A stretch of 64,000 nucleotides of DNA from Aphanothece sp. CMT-3BRIN-NPC111 (GTDB lineage: Bacteria; Cyanobacteriota; Cyanobacteriia; Cyanobacteriales; JAHHGU01): NCBI GenBank assembly GCA_019359765.1, contig JAHHGU010000006.1, positions 1 through 64,000 of the forward strand. The letters are read 5' to 3'. Below are positions 36,090-43,866 of this stretch, piece after piece (the first letter of the stretch is position 1; every line of letters starts with the position of its first letter). The notes beneath the pieces are model-generated. The model ran no database searches and was not told where the DNA came from. It saw nothing but the letters and a program-made list of their open reading frames with translations. The translations under genes were made by a program, and so were the position numbers.

Positions 36090-38069
36090 TTAGTCTGTCG
36101 CCAACCAAGCACGCAGCACTTCTGCCACTGTCCAAGCTTGGGCAATACATCCCCGTGGGGTCATGGGTGCATCACCATCAAAAATTTCGCTGAGACTTCC
36201 TATGCCGTGGCTAGAGAGATGGTCTGTCATTGGCTCCAAGAACTGACGAGCCTGAGCTGGGTTGCCATAAGCGCGCAAGTGAGCAAGGACAAAAGGCCCT
36301 AGCAACCAACCCCAGACTGTGCCCTGATGATAAGCACCATCGCGTTGACGTTGGTCGCCGCCGTAGTGTCCTTGATACTGGGGATGAGCGCAACTAAGGG
36401 AACGCAATCCGTGCGAAGTCAACAGCATCCGCCCACAAGCTTCTACGACTGCCCGTTGTTGCGTGATTGTCAGGGGAGTTTCTGGTAATGACACCGCAAA
36501 AATTTGGTTAGGGCGCAGTGAGGCATCATTTCCATCGGGGCTATCTAAAACGTCGTAGCAGTAGCCTAGCTCACTATTCCAGAAACGGGGGAATCTAGCT
36601 AAGGTACGATCCGCGATCGCCTCATACTCTTGATGTGGCTTCCCAATCTGGCGGGCAAATTTAGCCATTGTCCGCAGGGCGTTATACCAAAGCGCATTCA
36701 CTTCAATTGGTTTGCCTATGCGCGGGGTAACCACCCAATCTCCCACTTTGGCATCCATCCAAGTAAGTTGCACCCCCGCTTCCCCGGCGTAAAGTAAGCC
36801 ATCTGTGGAATCTAAATGAATGTTGAAACGGGTGCCGCGACAATGCCAGTTAATAATATCTGCCAAAATTGGAAAAAGTTCGTGCAGCAAATCGTCGTCT
36901 TCAGTGGCGCTGTAGTAAGTGCGAACGGCTTCAAAATACCAGAGAGTGGCATCAACTGTATTGTATTCCGGTGCCTCGCCCGCATCCGGGAAGCGATTGG
37001 GCAACATTCCCCGGTCTACGTACTTCGCAAAAGTGCGGAGAATTGAACGGGCGACATCTAATCGTCCAGTCGCAACAGTTAGACCTGGCAGGCTAATCAT
37101 CGTGTCGCGCCCCCAGTCTCCAAACCAGTGATAACCGGCAATAATAGTTTTGCCATTGGGTTCGCCGGGGAGTGGGCGATTCACAATAAATTGGTCAGCA
37201 GCTAGCACTAAGCGCTCGATCCAAGCGGGAGCTTTCTTAGCGTTGATGGGTCGGCTGGCTATCCAGATTTCCATTAACTTTTGCTCTTGAGCGTGACGCA
37301 ATTTGAGTGCCGCTTCACCATTGAGATCCGGTTGCTTTTCAGTGCTGGCAACAAATGTTAGTGATTCACCAGGGGCGAGGGTAGCTTCAAAAGTGGCAGC
37401 GTGCAGGTGATCTTCGCGATCGCTCAGCCCTCGATAACGTTCTACTGGCAAGTCAAATCCGTAGTACCAATTGTGGGCAACAGAGGCATTGCCGCAGTCA
37501 CTAAGTAGATACACAGGTACAGCACCGGGATAGGCAGTCACGCAAATCCCCTGCTCAACTAAATCGAGGAACATCTGCCAGCCCCTACTCTGGGTGCTGC
37601 CATGATAATCTCGGTAGTTGACCAGTGCTTTAAGTGTCAGCTTTAGAGGTTGAGTAGCACGGCACAGAGAGTATTGAACATAAGTTGTGTTCGCTCCTTG
37701 CTGCATCCACACTCGTTTTTCTAATAGGGCATCGGCACAGGCAAATCGCCACACCGGGATGGTGCCTTCTAGGGAAAAGTGTTCAATGTGCTGGTAGCCG
37801 TGAGGATTAACGCTACCATCTGCCCAACGGTTGGTATGTAAAGGATAAGTTTGTTCGCCATATAGGGCAGTTTCGTCAAGTTTGCTCAGTAGCAAGGTAC
37901 GCCCCAATGGTGGTTTTAAGGCTGCTACCAGTAAGCCGTGATAACGGCGGGTGAGCGAACCGGCCACAGTACCGGAGGCGTAACCGCCTATGCCGTTAGT
38001 GACTAACCACTCCCGCGACTCAGCTATGTTCAGGCTGCCGCAGATTTCTCGCCCGTATTCAATAGACAT
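36090..38069 (-). CDS. Amylo-alpha-1,6-glucosidase (glycogen debranching enzyme)
   Basis: A 659-residue protein with the N-terminal debranching-enzyme domain (REWLVTNGIGGYASGTVAGS, TRRYHGLLVAAL) and the C-terminal (alpha/alpha)6 catalytic domain (GYHWFGDWGRDTMISLPGL, RFPDAGEAPEYNTVDATLW, GVQLTWMDAKVGDWVVTPR). It is the archaeal/bacterial type (GH133-like) rather than GlgX. It should cleave alpha-1,6 branches during glycogen breakdown. No other glycogen gene adjoins it. The ATG at 38069 is separated by only a few bases from a heptamer array ending in TTGCTATATAT, resembling the photolyase leader. Confidence 0.93.
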   Translation of the reverse strand: MSIEYGREICGSLNIAESREWLVTNGIGGYASGTVAGSLTRRYHGLLVAALKPPLGRTLLLSKLDETALYGEQTYPLHTNRWADGSVNPHGYQHIEHFSLEGTIPVWRFACADALLEKRVWMQQGANTTYVQYSLCRATQPLKLTLKALVNYRDYHGSTQSRGWQMFLDLVEQGICVTAYPGAVPVYLLSDCGNASVAHNWYYGFDLPVERYRGLSDREDHLHAATFEATLAPGESLTFVASTEKQPDLNGEAALKLRHAQEQKLMEIWIASRPINAKKAPAWIERLVLAADQFIVNRPLPGEPNGKTIIAGYHWFGDWGRDTMISLPGLTVATGRLDVARSILRTFAKYVDRGMLPNRFPDAGEAPEYNTVDATLWYFEAVRTYYSATEDDDLLHELFPILADIINWHCRGTRFNIHLDSTDGLLYAGEAGVQLTWMDAKVGDWVVTPRIGKPIEVNALWYNALRTMAKFARQIGKPHQEYEAIADRTLARFPRFWNSELGYCYDVLDSPDGNDASLRPNQIFAVSLPETPLTITQQRAVVEACGRMLLTSHGLRSLSCAHPQYQGHYGGDQRQRDGAYHQGTVWGWLLGPFVLAHLRAYGNPAQARQFLEPMTDHLSSHGIGSLSEIFDGDAPMTPRGCIAQAWTVAEVLRAWLATD

Positions 38070-38073
38070 ATAT

Positions 38074-38112
38074 ATAGCAATTAGCAGTTAGCTTTTAGCA
38101 ATTAGCTTTTAG
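38074..38112 (-). repeat. CTAAYTG heptamer array upstream of the debranching enzyme gene
   Basis: On the minus strand: CTAAAAG, CTAATTG, CTAAAAG, CTAACTG, CTAATTG units ending in CTATATATATG at the start codon. It matches the tails of the composite repeats but lacks the inverted-repeat half. Further left (38118-38197) a GTAGGTTGAG...CCTAC relic is also non-coding. Confidence 0.75.
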
Positions 38113-38358
38113 TCATAGCGTAGGTTGAGTTGAGGCACGAAACCTAACATTAGCAGGGGTTTGATGGATAACGCTGGCGCTAGACCCATCCTACAAATAA
38201 TTAAGTGTCTCTACTGGCATGGTTGTTCGGTATCAATATCTAAAGTCGGCAGATTGCACTGCGAAATAATTTATCAAATTTTGCCTGTGCATAAAAACCA
38301 CAGGCTGAACGTGTAGACAAATAGAACAATTCAACTACCTCAAAAGGAAATAACTAAC

Positions 38359-39093
38359 ATGGCATCTCCGACTAGCTTCACAGGTATTGACAGCTCCTCA
38401 ACAACATCTAGCCGATTCAACAACAACATCATTTCAGAGCAAATTACCATGAAAAGACCCACACTCATGAAAGCCGCAATGGCCGCTTTGTTAGTGTTAG
38501 CAACTGGTGGATTAAGCTTCTCCAATCCTAATTCCAGCCAAGCAGGAACAGCGCCAGCCCCACTTAGGTATGGACAAACCTACAAGCTGGTTAATGGTTA
38601 TCAAAATTCGCAAGGAGGTTATTTAGACACGCGAGGTCGAGGCTGTGAAGAGAATCTGCTGTGTGTATCGACAGCTGTCGGCTCAGACAGAGATAGTGGT
38701 AGCGGCTCTTGGAAGATTGTGTCAAAGACTGGAAAAACTGGGGTGGTTAAGTCTTTCGATGATGTTTACCTTCAGAATCAATATCAAGGTAATGGTGGCT
38801 ATTTAGATACGCGAGGTCAAGGCTGTGAAAAGAATCTGCTGTGTGTATCCACAGCTAATAGCACCAACCGAGATAGTGGTAGTGGTACCTGGAAAATAAT
38901 TCCCGATTTCGGACCTAATGGTCGCATAACTGAAAATCAGCCGGTTCATCTATTGAATGGTTACGGTAATTGGCAAGGAGGTTATTTAGACACGCGGGGC
39001 CGAGGCTGTGAAAGTAATCTGCTGTGTGTATCGACAGCTGTCGGCTCAGACAGAGATAGTGGTAGTGGTACCTGGAAATTTGTCAAGCAGTAA
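38359..39093 (+). CDS. Secreted three-repeat (beta-trefoil-like) protein
   Basis: A 244-residue protein. From ATG 38359 (AAAGGAAA upstream) there are 30 polar residues before a typical signal peptide (MKRPTLMKAAMAALLVLATG) ending near AQAG-like residues. ATG 38449 is the alternative start. The mature part is three units of about 60 residues, each with GGYLDTRGxGCxxNLLCVST and RDSGSGTWK, and two conserved Cys per unit. Three equal units suggest a beta-trefoil, a fold common in lectins and carbohydrate-binding toxins, but I do not recognise the family. Repeats 1 and 3 are almost identical at DNA level. A small hairpin (38283-38305) is in the leader. Confidence 0.75.
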   Translation: MASPTSFTGIDSSSTTSSRFNNNIISEQITMKRPTLMKAAMAALLVLATGGLSFSNPNSSQAGTAPAPLRYGQTYKLVNGYQNSQGGYLDTRGRGCEENLLCVSTAVGSDRDSGSGSWKIVSKTGKTGVVKSFDDVYLQNQYQGNGGYLDTRGQGCEKNLLCVSTANSTNRDSGSGTWKIIPDFGPNGRITENQPVHLLNGYGNWQGGYLDTRGRGCESNLLCVSTAVGSDRDSGSGTWKFVKQ

Positions 39094-39147
39094 AACTGCT
39101 AGGATCAATCCTTCATTTCAGAAAATGCAACATTACTGATGCATGCG

Positions 39148-39180
39148 ATCACCGCCACTTTAGGGGCGGTGATATTTTCT
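39148..39180 (+). terminator. Rho-independent terminator
   Basis: ATCACCGCC pairs with GGCGGTGAT across an 8-base loop, followed by ATTTTCT. It lies 55 bp after the three-repeat protein gene. The remaining 39181-39581 shows no gene. Confidence 0.75.
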
Positions 39181-39581
39181 CGGTAGGCTTCTACTGGCCT
39201 ACAAAAAAGATGGCAATTTAACCTTGCCAACAGTCCTCATGAGCGCGATCGCTCACCAGCAATAATGAAAATAGAGATGATTTACAAGTCACTATCAGAA
39301 GTAGCTTCAATCCCACGTCCAATATCCCTGGTTTAGCTTCATAGCATTACGTCTAAGGTTAGGGTATCATCGCTCCCCCAGCCCCCTCAGTTGATAACTA
39401 TCGACCAGTCGCTTTTGTCAGACCGTTTATCGTGCCATGCTCTAAGTGTGGGAGCGATCGCACCAACTAAAGAGAGGATGTCACAGAATAGAACTGGAGG
39501 CTGAAAATAAATTATATTCTCGCCTCGCTTGATAATCTAGATTCAGCCGCCTACTTGAGCGGTAAGTTACAGGAAGGCAGT

Positions 39582-39905
39582 ATGGATAATAACAACTGGA
39601 TAAAACAGCTACTAATGCTTGGTGTTGGTACAACGTCTTTGGTAGCAGAAAAACTGCGAGAGGTTGGTGACGAATTGGTTAAGGATGGCAAAATCAATCC
39701 AGAGCAAGCTAAGGCGTTTGTAGATGATATGATGCAGCAGCTGAAGTCCGATCAGGGTAACTTTGAGGGACAGATGCAACGCCAGATGCGTAATGTGCTG
39801 CAAGATTTGGGTGTCCCGCGCCAGTCGGAAATGGATGAATTGCGGGGGCGCATCGACCGCCTAGAACGTCAGATACGTGACTTAGAAAATAAAAACTGGC
39901 GTTAA
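39582..39905 (+). CDS. Phasin-like small helical protein
   Basis: A 107-residue protein from ATG 39582, supported by AGGAAGG 4 bp upstream; a TTG 27 bp earlier is rejected. The N-terminal hydrophobic helix (WIKQLLMLGVGTTSLVAEKL) is followed by amphipathic helices and a C-terminal coiled coil (SEMDELRGRIDRLERQIRDL). The overall pattern matches cyanobacterial proteins annotated as phasin family, which coat polyhydroxyalkanoate granules in some species. No pha genes are in the window, so this role is uncertain. The next gene follows after 26 bp. Confidence 0.75.
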   Translation: MDNNNWIKQLLMLGVGTTSLVAEKLREVGDELVKDGKINPEQAKAFVDDMMQQLKSDQGNFEGQMQRQMRNVLQDLGVPRQSEMDELRGRIDRLERQIRDLENKNWR

Positions 39906-39931
39906 ATTTTATTAATCTGGAGGATTGATGC

Positions 39932-40492
39932 ATGAGAGAAATTCTAATCAGCTTGGGGGTTATGCTGTTCTGTGGGTTGTTTCTGGTGTTGAGTCAAGTT
40001 AGCATCGGTCAAAAATCAGCGATCGCAGATGAACTCAACCCAACGCCAACTACGGTTGTTACAGAAACTCCAACCAAAAACTCACCTGCTGATACTATAA
40101 AGCTCATGGCAATGAATACTAGCTCAGGAAGTGACGAGACTCAGGGTGATAACGTTGTCACCACGCCCTCTGGTCTGAAGTACATTGAATTACAAGAAGG
40201 GGAAGGGGCAACTCCTAACAAGGGTCAAACGGTTGTAGTACATTACACCGGAACCCTGGAAAATGGTACAAAATTTGATAGCTCGCGCGATCGCAATCAG
40301 CCTTTCCAATTCAAACTCGGTATTGGACAGGTAATCAAAGGCTGGGACGAAGGACTCAGCACCATGAAAGTTGGCGGACGCCGCCAGCTGATTATCCCCT
40401 CAGAATTGGGTTACGGCGCTCGTGGTGCTGGTGGAGCGATTCCGCCCAATGCTACGCTGATTTTTGATGTGGAACTGCTGAAAATTAGCTAA
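39932..40492 (+). CDS. FKBP-type peptidyl-prolyl cis-trans isomerase
   Basis: A 186-residue protein, ATG 39932 with GGAGG 9 bp upstream. An N-terminal hydrophobic segment (residues 3-23) exports or anchors the protein, probably in the thylakoid lumen or periplasm. A Thr/Pro-rich linker precedes one FKBP domain: [58 protein letters not shown] and the terminal [16 protein letters not shown]. All core FKBP residues appear present. It probably shares a transcript with the phasin-like gene, and a heptamer-based inverted repeat follows. Confidence 0.93.
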   Translation: MREILISLGVMLFCGLFLVLSQVSIGQKSAIADELNPTPTTVVTETPTKNSPADTIKLMAMNTSSGSDETQGDNVVTTPSGLKYIELQEGEGATPNKGQTVVVHYTGTLENGTKFDSSRDRNQPFQFKLGIGQVIKGWDEGLSTMKVGGRRQLIIPSELGYGARGAGGAIPPNATLIFDVELLKIS

Positions 40493-40506
40493 TACCGTTT
40501 TTGTGA

Positions 40507-40579
40507 GTGGTTAGTGGTCAGTGGTCAGTGGTTAAAAACAACCGACCACCGACTACTGACTACTAACAGATAAAATAAG
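40507..40579 (-). repeat. Heptamer-based inverted repeat, copy 1
   Basis: GTGGTTAGTGGTCAGTGG on one side and CCGACTACTGACTACTAAC on the other can pair into a long stem. It is homologous, in reverse orientation, to 53953-54017, including the outer sequence CTTATTTTATCTGTTAGTAG. It may serve as a 3' end for the FKBP transcript. Confidence 0.75.
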
Positions 40580-41007
40580 CATTCAACCGGACTTGATATT
40601 ACGGGTAAAAATTTAGGTGCTTTCTTGAGGCAAGAGATTTTCGCCGTGCCTGACTTCGCTATTAAATATTGCTAAAGTTTATCCATGAAACCCTCAATTC
40701 CTCACGCTGGTTAGTCCGCCAAGATATTGATGGATTCTTTGGGCTAGCACTGGACAACTTTATTCAAATTCTTAGGAAGAATTTTTAACGCAGAGGGCGC
40801 AGAGGTTTACGCAGAGGTACGCAGAGGAGGATTTTACGCCTGTGTGTTTTGAGGGGCGATCGCGCTCTTTTATATAAGAAATTTATATTATTAATTATCA
40901 CCTTTTTAGCAAATTTTGGGATATATTTATATAATGGGAATAGGTGCGCCCATATATGCAAGTTTTTAGATATGGATATTAGCATCTATCAGATAATTTG
41001 ACAGTTG
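40580..41007. other. Intergenic region with GCAGAGG repeats
   Basis: No gene seen. At 40790-40831 four GCAGAGG-type units recur at 10- to 14-bp spacing. The rest is AT-rich. A 66-codon minus-strand frame at 40785-40985 translates part of the repeat and is not credible. Confidence 0.55.
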
Positions 41008-41475
41008 CTATTCAGGTAAGAAATCAGGATTTAGAGTTTCTTCGAGAGAGAATGGAGACTCATCAGGGAAGGTGTTAGCAGGCAAACCAGTTTCCGAGGC
41101 GGCATCGCGACGGGCAACTTGGTAACACTTAGCCAAAATTTCTGTAAGATAAGATTTGAGAGAGGGGCTATCTTCTAAAACAAATTCAATTTGACGACGT
41201 TGCTCGTTGATAATGCATAGCCAACTGTTAGAACGGTGACTTGGTTGATATTGATATTTGAGTAAGTGCAGCAACAGCACAGTTAAGCGACTCTTTAAGG
41301 CGTTTCTCTCCGACCTCCCCAAGCTTTCTAGCTCCTCTAACAAATTCTCCCAATCAACTGAGTCAAAATTATGCGATCGGATTTTATTTACTGTCGTTTC
41401 TAACCACAGATAATAATCCTGCTCGTAAAGATTTGAGAGATTAGTTACTAATGTTTTTTCTGTGTCGCTAGTCAT
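41008..41475 (-). CDS. DUF29 family protein
   Basis: A 155-residue helical protein. The pattern LYEQDYYLWLETTVNKIR, WENLLEELESLGRSERNALKSRL and LHLLKYQYQP is the DUF29 family signature. DUF29 proteins are highly multiplied in cyanobacteria and other bacteria and have no established function; some lie near mobile elements. A REP element follows just upstream of its start. The neighbouring Ser/Thr kinase is on the same strand 126 bp upstream, but co-function is not indicated. Confidence 0.88.
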   Translation of the reverse strand: MTSDTEKTLVTNLSNLYEQDYYLWLETTVNKIRSHNFDSVDWENLLEELESLGRSERNALKSRLTVLLLHLLKYQYQPSHRSNSWLCIINEQRRQIEFVLEDSPSLKSYLTEILAKCYQVARRDAASETGLPANTFPDESPFSLEETLNPDFLPE

Positions 41476-41486
41476 GGCTGTTATCT

Positions 41487-41538
41487 TAGCCCGCGTAGGC
41501 GGGCTTTGTTCGTGTAGCCCCAGCCTTTAGGCTGCGGG
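41487..41538 (+). repeat. Solo REP element
   Basis: TAGCCCGCGTAGGCGGGCTT, then TGTTCGTGTAGCC, then CCAGCCTTTAGGCTGCGGGG: two hairpins. It is the same family as the REP pair bordering the transposase at 21688-22095. Confidence 0.8.
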
Positions 41539-41601
41539 GTGTTAATACACGCGAGAGGGAAAAGGGCAAAAGAATAAAAGGGTAGAGAAAAGAGTCCACG
41601 C

Positions 41602-43428
41602 CTAGGAAACAACTACTCGAAAACCGACGTAGGAGTTCCTGAGGTCTGGCTCTAGCATATAACGAGCCGCACTACGGCAGAGCCCAGGGTTGTTGTCCCA
41701 CGAACCACCGCGCAGCGCCCGGAATGAATGATCTCCACCAAACGTCCAAACACTGCCATCAGACGGCGCAGCATTATAATTTTGATGCCAAGGATCAGCG
41801 CACCATCCCCAGACATTTCCGTGCATATCGTATAAACCAAAAGCGTTCGCTACTTGAAAACTACCTACAACTGTTGTTTCCTGACGATATTTGCCTGTTG
41901 AACCAGAACCGTAAGTATAATTTCCGTTGTAGTTAGCCAATTCTGGGGTTATTGTGTCGCCAAAGTGGAAAGGCGTACTTGTTCCCGCCCGACAAGCATA
42001 TTCCCATTCCGCCTCGCTGGGTAAACGATACTCCCGCCCAGCTTTTTTCGATAACCTAGCACAGAATTCTTTTGCCTCGTGCCAAGATACAGTTTCTACT
42101 GGGCGGTTTGCACCTTTAAACTTAGATGGATCGGGATTTAAAAATTGATTAACTTGCGGTAATACTGCAACAGCTTTCCACTGCGCTTGCGTTACCGCAA
42201 TTTTCCCCATAAAAAAGGGCGATACTTTAACTTTGTGCAGGAAATTTTCCCTATGAAATCGTCCTTTTTCAGAATTCGGCGAACCCATCCAGAATTCACC
42301 CCCAGGAATGGATACCATTTCTAAAATTACGTCGTTGCCTAAATCTTCAGGCAAATATTCTGCTTGGCGACGTTGGCGGTTAATTGTTTTCCCCCGCGCA
42401 TCTACCGTCACCACATCAAAATCAAAAGATTTTAAAGCTGGGGTATTTGAGGATAGTGCTGGTTGAGGAAGAGAAATAATAGGTGTGGGAAGAGGTTGCT
42501 GAGTCTGCGGTGCAGGATTTAAATCTTTCAGCACTTCCTCCGCCGATTGATACCTATCCCTGGGCAAATGATTGAGGAGTTTATCTAAAACTTCTCCTAA
42601 CTGGTTGCTGAGAGTTATGCCTCTTTGTTGCAAGCGTTCTCTCCATAACCATTCATCATTTATCGGATCGTAAACGTCATCATAAACATCCCCATACTCA
42701 TTAAATGAAGGCAAACATTGAGTCAATAATCTAGTACAAGTTGCCCCCAAAGCATATAAATCACTAGCAGGAACCGCCCTCCCTCTCATTTGTTCTGTTG
42801 GTGCATAACCAGAAGTATAAATTACCGTTCCTTGTCTGGATAAAGTAGTTTGAGCGATTTGTTTTGCACCACCAAAGTCAATCAGCACCAACTTTCCATC
42901 TTGCTGACGGCGAATAATATTTTCTGGTTTAATATCTCTGTGAATAACATTGCGCGAATGAACAAAACTCAGAACGGGTAATAAATCTGTTAAAACTTCT
43001 CTAATTTGTTGTTCATTAAAGAGCTTTTGCTGCAATTCAGCTAACAAATTGTCTCCTTTAATGAACTCTTGCACTAAATAAAGATTTTTCCCATATTCAA
43101 AATAAGCAATCAACCGAGGAATTTGAGTATGATTTTCCCCAAGTTCATAAAGTTGTCGCGCTTCCTGCTTAAATAGTTCTGTAGCTTTATTAAGTGCTGC
43201 TGTGGCTGAAACTTGCGGTGCAAATTGCTTAATTACACAAGGATCATCAAGCCTATCTACATCTTCTGCTAAATAAGTTTTCCCAAATCCACCTGCACCT
43301 AATACCTTGATTACCCGGTAACGGTGTCTAAATAATTCATCTAGTTGATTTGAACCGCAACTCTGACAAAATCTATTGCCGTCAGGATTGAAGGGATTTT
43401 GGCAATTGGGGCTTTGGCAAGACTGCAT
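41602..43428 (-). CDS. Serine/threonine protein kinase fused to a formylglycine-generating (FGE-sulfatase) domain
   Basis: A 608-residue protein. A short zinc ribbon (C-x4-C...CQSCG, residues 4-24) precedes a Hanks-type kinase: glycine loop GAGGFGKTY, Lys67 in VIKQF, HRDIKPEN with Asp165, IDFGG with Asp184, and GTVIYTSGYAPTEQ. After a Pro-rich linker, residues about 370-608 form an FGE-sulfatase domain (MVSIPGGEFWMGSPNSE, PVETVSWHEAKEFC, YRLPSEAEWEYACRAGT, GNVWGW, RALRGGSW). The fusion recurs in cyanobacteria; the FGE part is probably a ligand-binding or C-type-lectin-like module rather than a sulfatase activator. No transmembrane segment is seen. Confidence 0.93.
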   Translation of the reverse strand: MQSCQSPNCQNPFNPDGNRFCQSCGSNQLDELFRHRYRVIKVLGAGGFGKTYLAEDVDRLDDPCVIKQFAPQVSATAALNKATELFKQEARQLYELGENHTQIPRLIAYFEYGKNLYLVQEFIKGDNLLAELQQKLFNEQQIREVLTDLLPVLSFVHSRNVIHRDIKPENIIRRQQDGKLVLIDFGGAKQIAQTTLSRQGTVIYTSGYAPTEQMRGRAVPASDLYALGATCTRLLTQCLPSFNEYGDVYDDVYDPINDEWLWRERLQQRGITLSNQLGEVLDKLLNHLPRDRYQSAEEVLKDLNPAPQTQQPLPTPIISLPQPALSSNTPALKSFDFDVVTVDARGKTINRQRRQAEYLPEDLGNDVILEMVSIPGGEFWMGSPNSEKGRFHRENFLHKVKVSPFFMGKIAVTQAQWKAVAVLPQVNQFLNPDPSKFKGANRPVETVSWHEAKEFCARLSKKAGREYRLPSEAEWEYACRAGTSTPFHFGDTITPELANYNGNYTYGSGSTGKYRQETTVVGSFQVANAFGLYDMHGNVWGWCADPWHQNYNAAPSDGSVWTFGGDHSFRALRGGSWDNNPGLCRSAARYMLEPDLRNSYVGFRVVVS

Positions 43429-43662
43429 GGTTGGAGAATGGGGAATTGTGCCACTGAGTTATTATCCATTATCCCTTGCCAGTAAAGGAGTCGGTTTTTA
43501 TTTGGGAGCAGAAGAGCTTTTAAATTTTGTGTAGAGCTTATATGGGCGCATATATTCCCATTATAATTTTTACCTAAAATGCTCAAATTGTCAACCCAGC
43601 TATCAGACATAAAGGCTAATATTTAAAGAACCTCAACCGTTTATGTATACGGGCATTTTCTG

Positions 43663-43866
43663 ATGAAGCGCGACGTAAGGGGCAAGTTTGTTAGCAACTG
43701 GAATTCTGAGATAAAACAACGGGTGAGTGTATTCCTGACCAGTACGGCGTGGCGATTGCTGGATGAAGAAGCTCGGAAGTGTCAAATCTCTAGATCTGAA
43801 TTAATCGAAGGCTATGCTCGCAGGCTTAGGGAAGAAACTAGCCAGGGGGAGTCAACAAGGTGCTAG
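43663..43866 (+). CDS. Small ribbon-helix-helix protein overlapping the kinase gene
   Basis: A 67-residue protein. VSVFLTSTAWRLLDEEARKCQISRSELIEGYAR matches the ribbon-helix-helix (CopG/MetJ-like) pattern of a strand followed by two helices, expected to dimerise on DNA. The start is ATG 43663. Its stop overlaps the GTG start of the hybrid kinase by 7 bp, so the two are probably translationally coupled. The pairing of a DNA-binding peptide with a sensor kinase is unusual. The N-terminal 20 residues are Lys/Arg-rich. Confidence 0.75.
   Translation: MKRDVRGKFVSNWNSEIKQRVSVFLTSTAWRLLDEEARKCQISRSELIEGYARRLREETSQGESTRC

Noticed and set aside
40785..40985. 66-codon minus-strand frame
   Set aside because: Translates a GCAGAGG repeat array; not conserved-looking.
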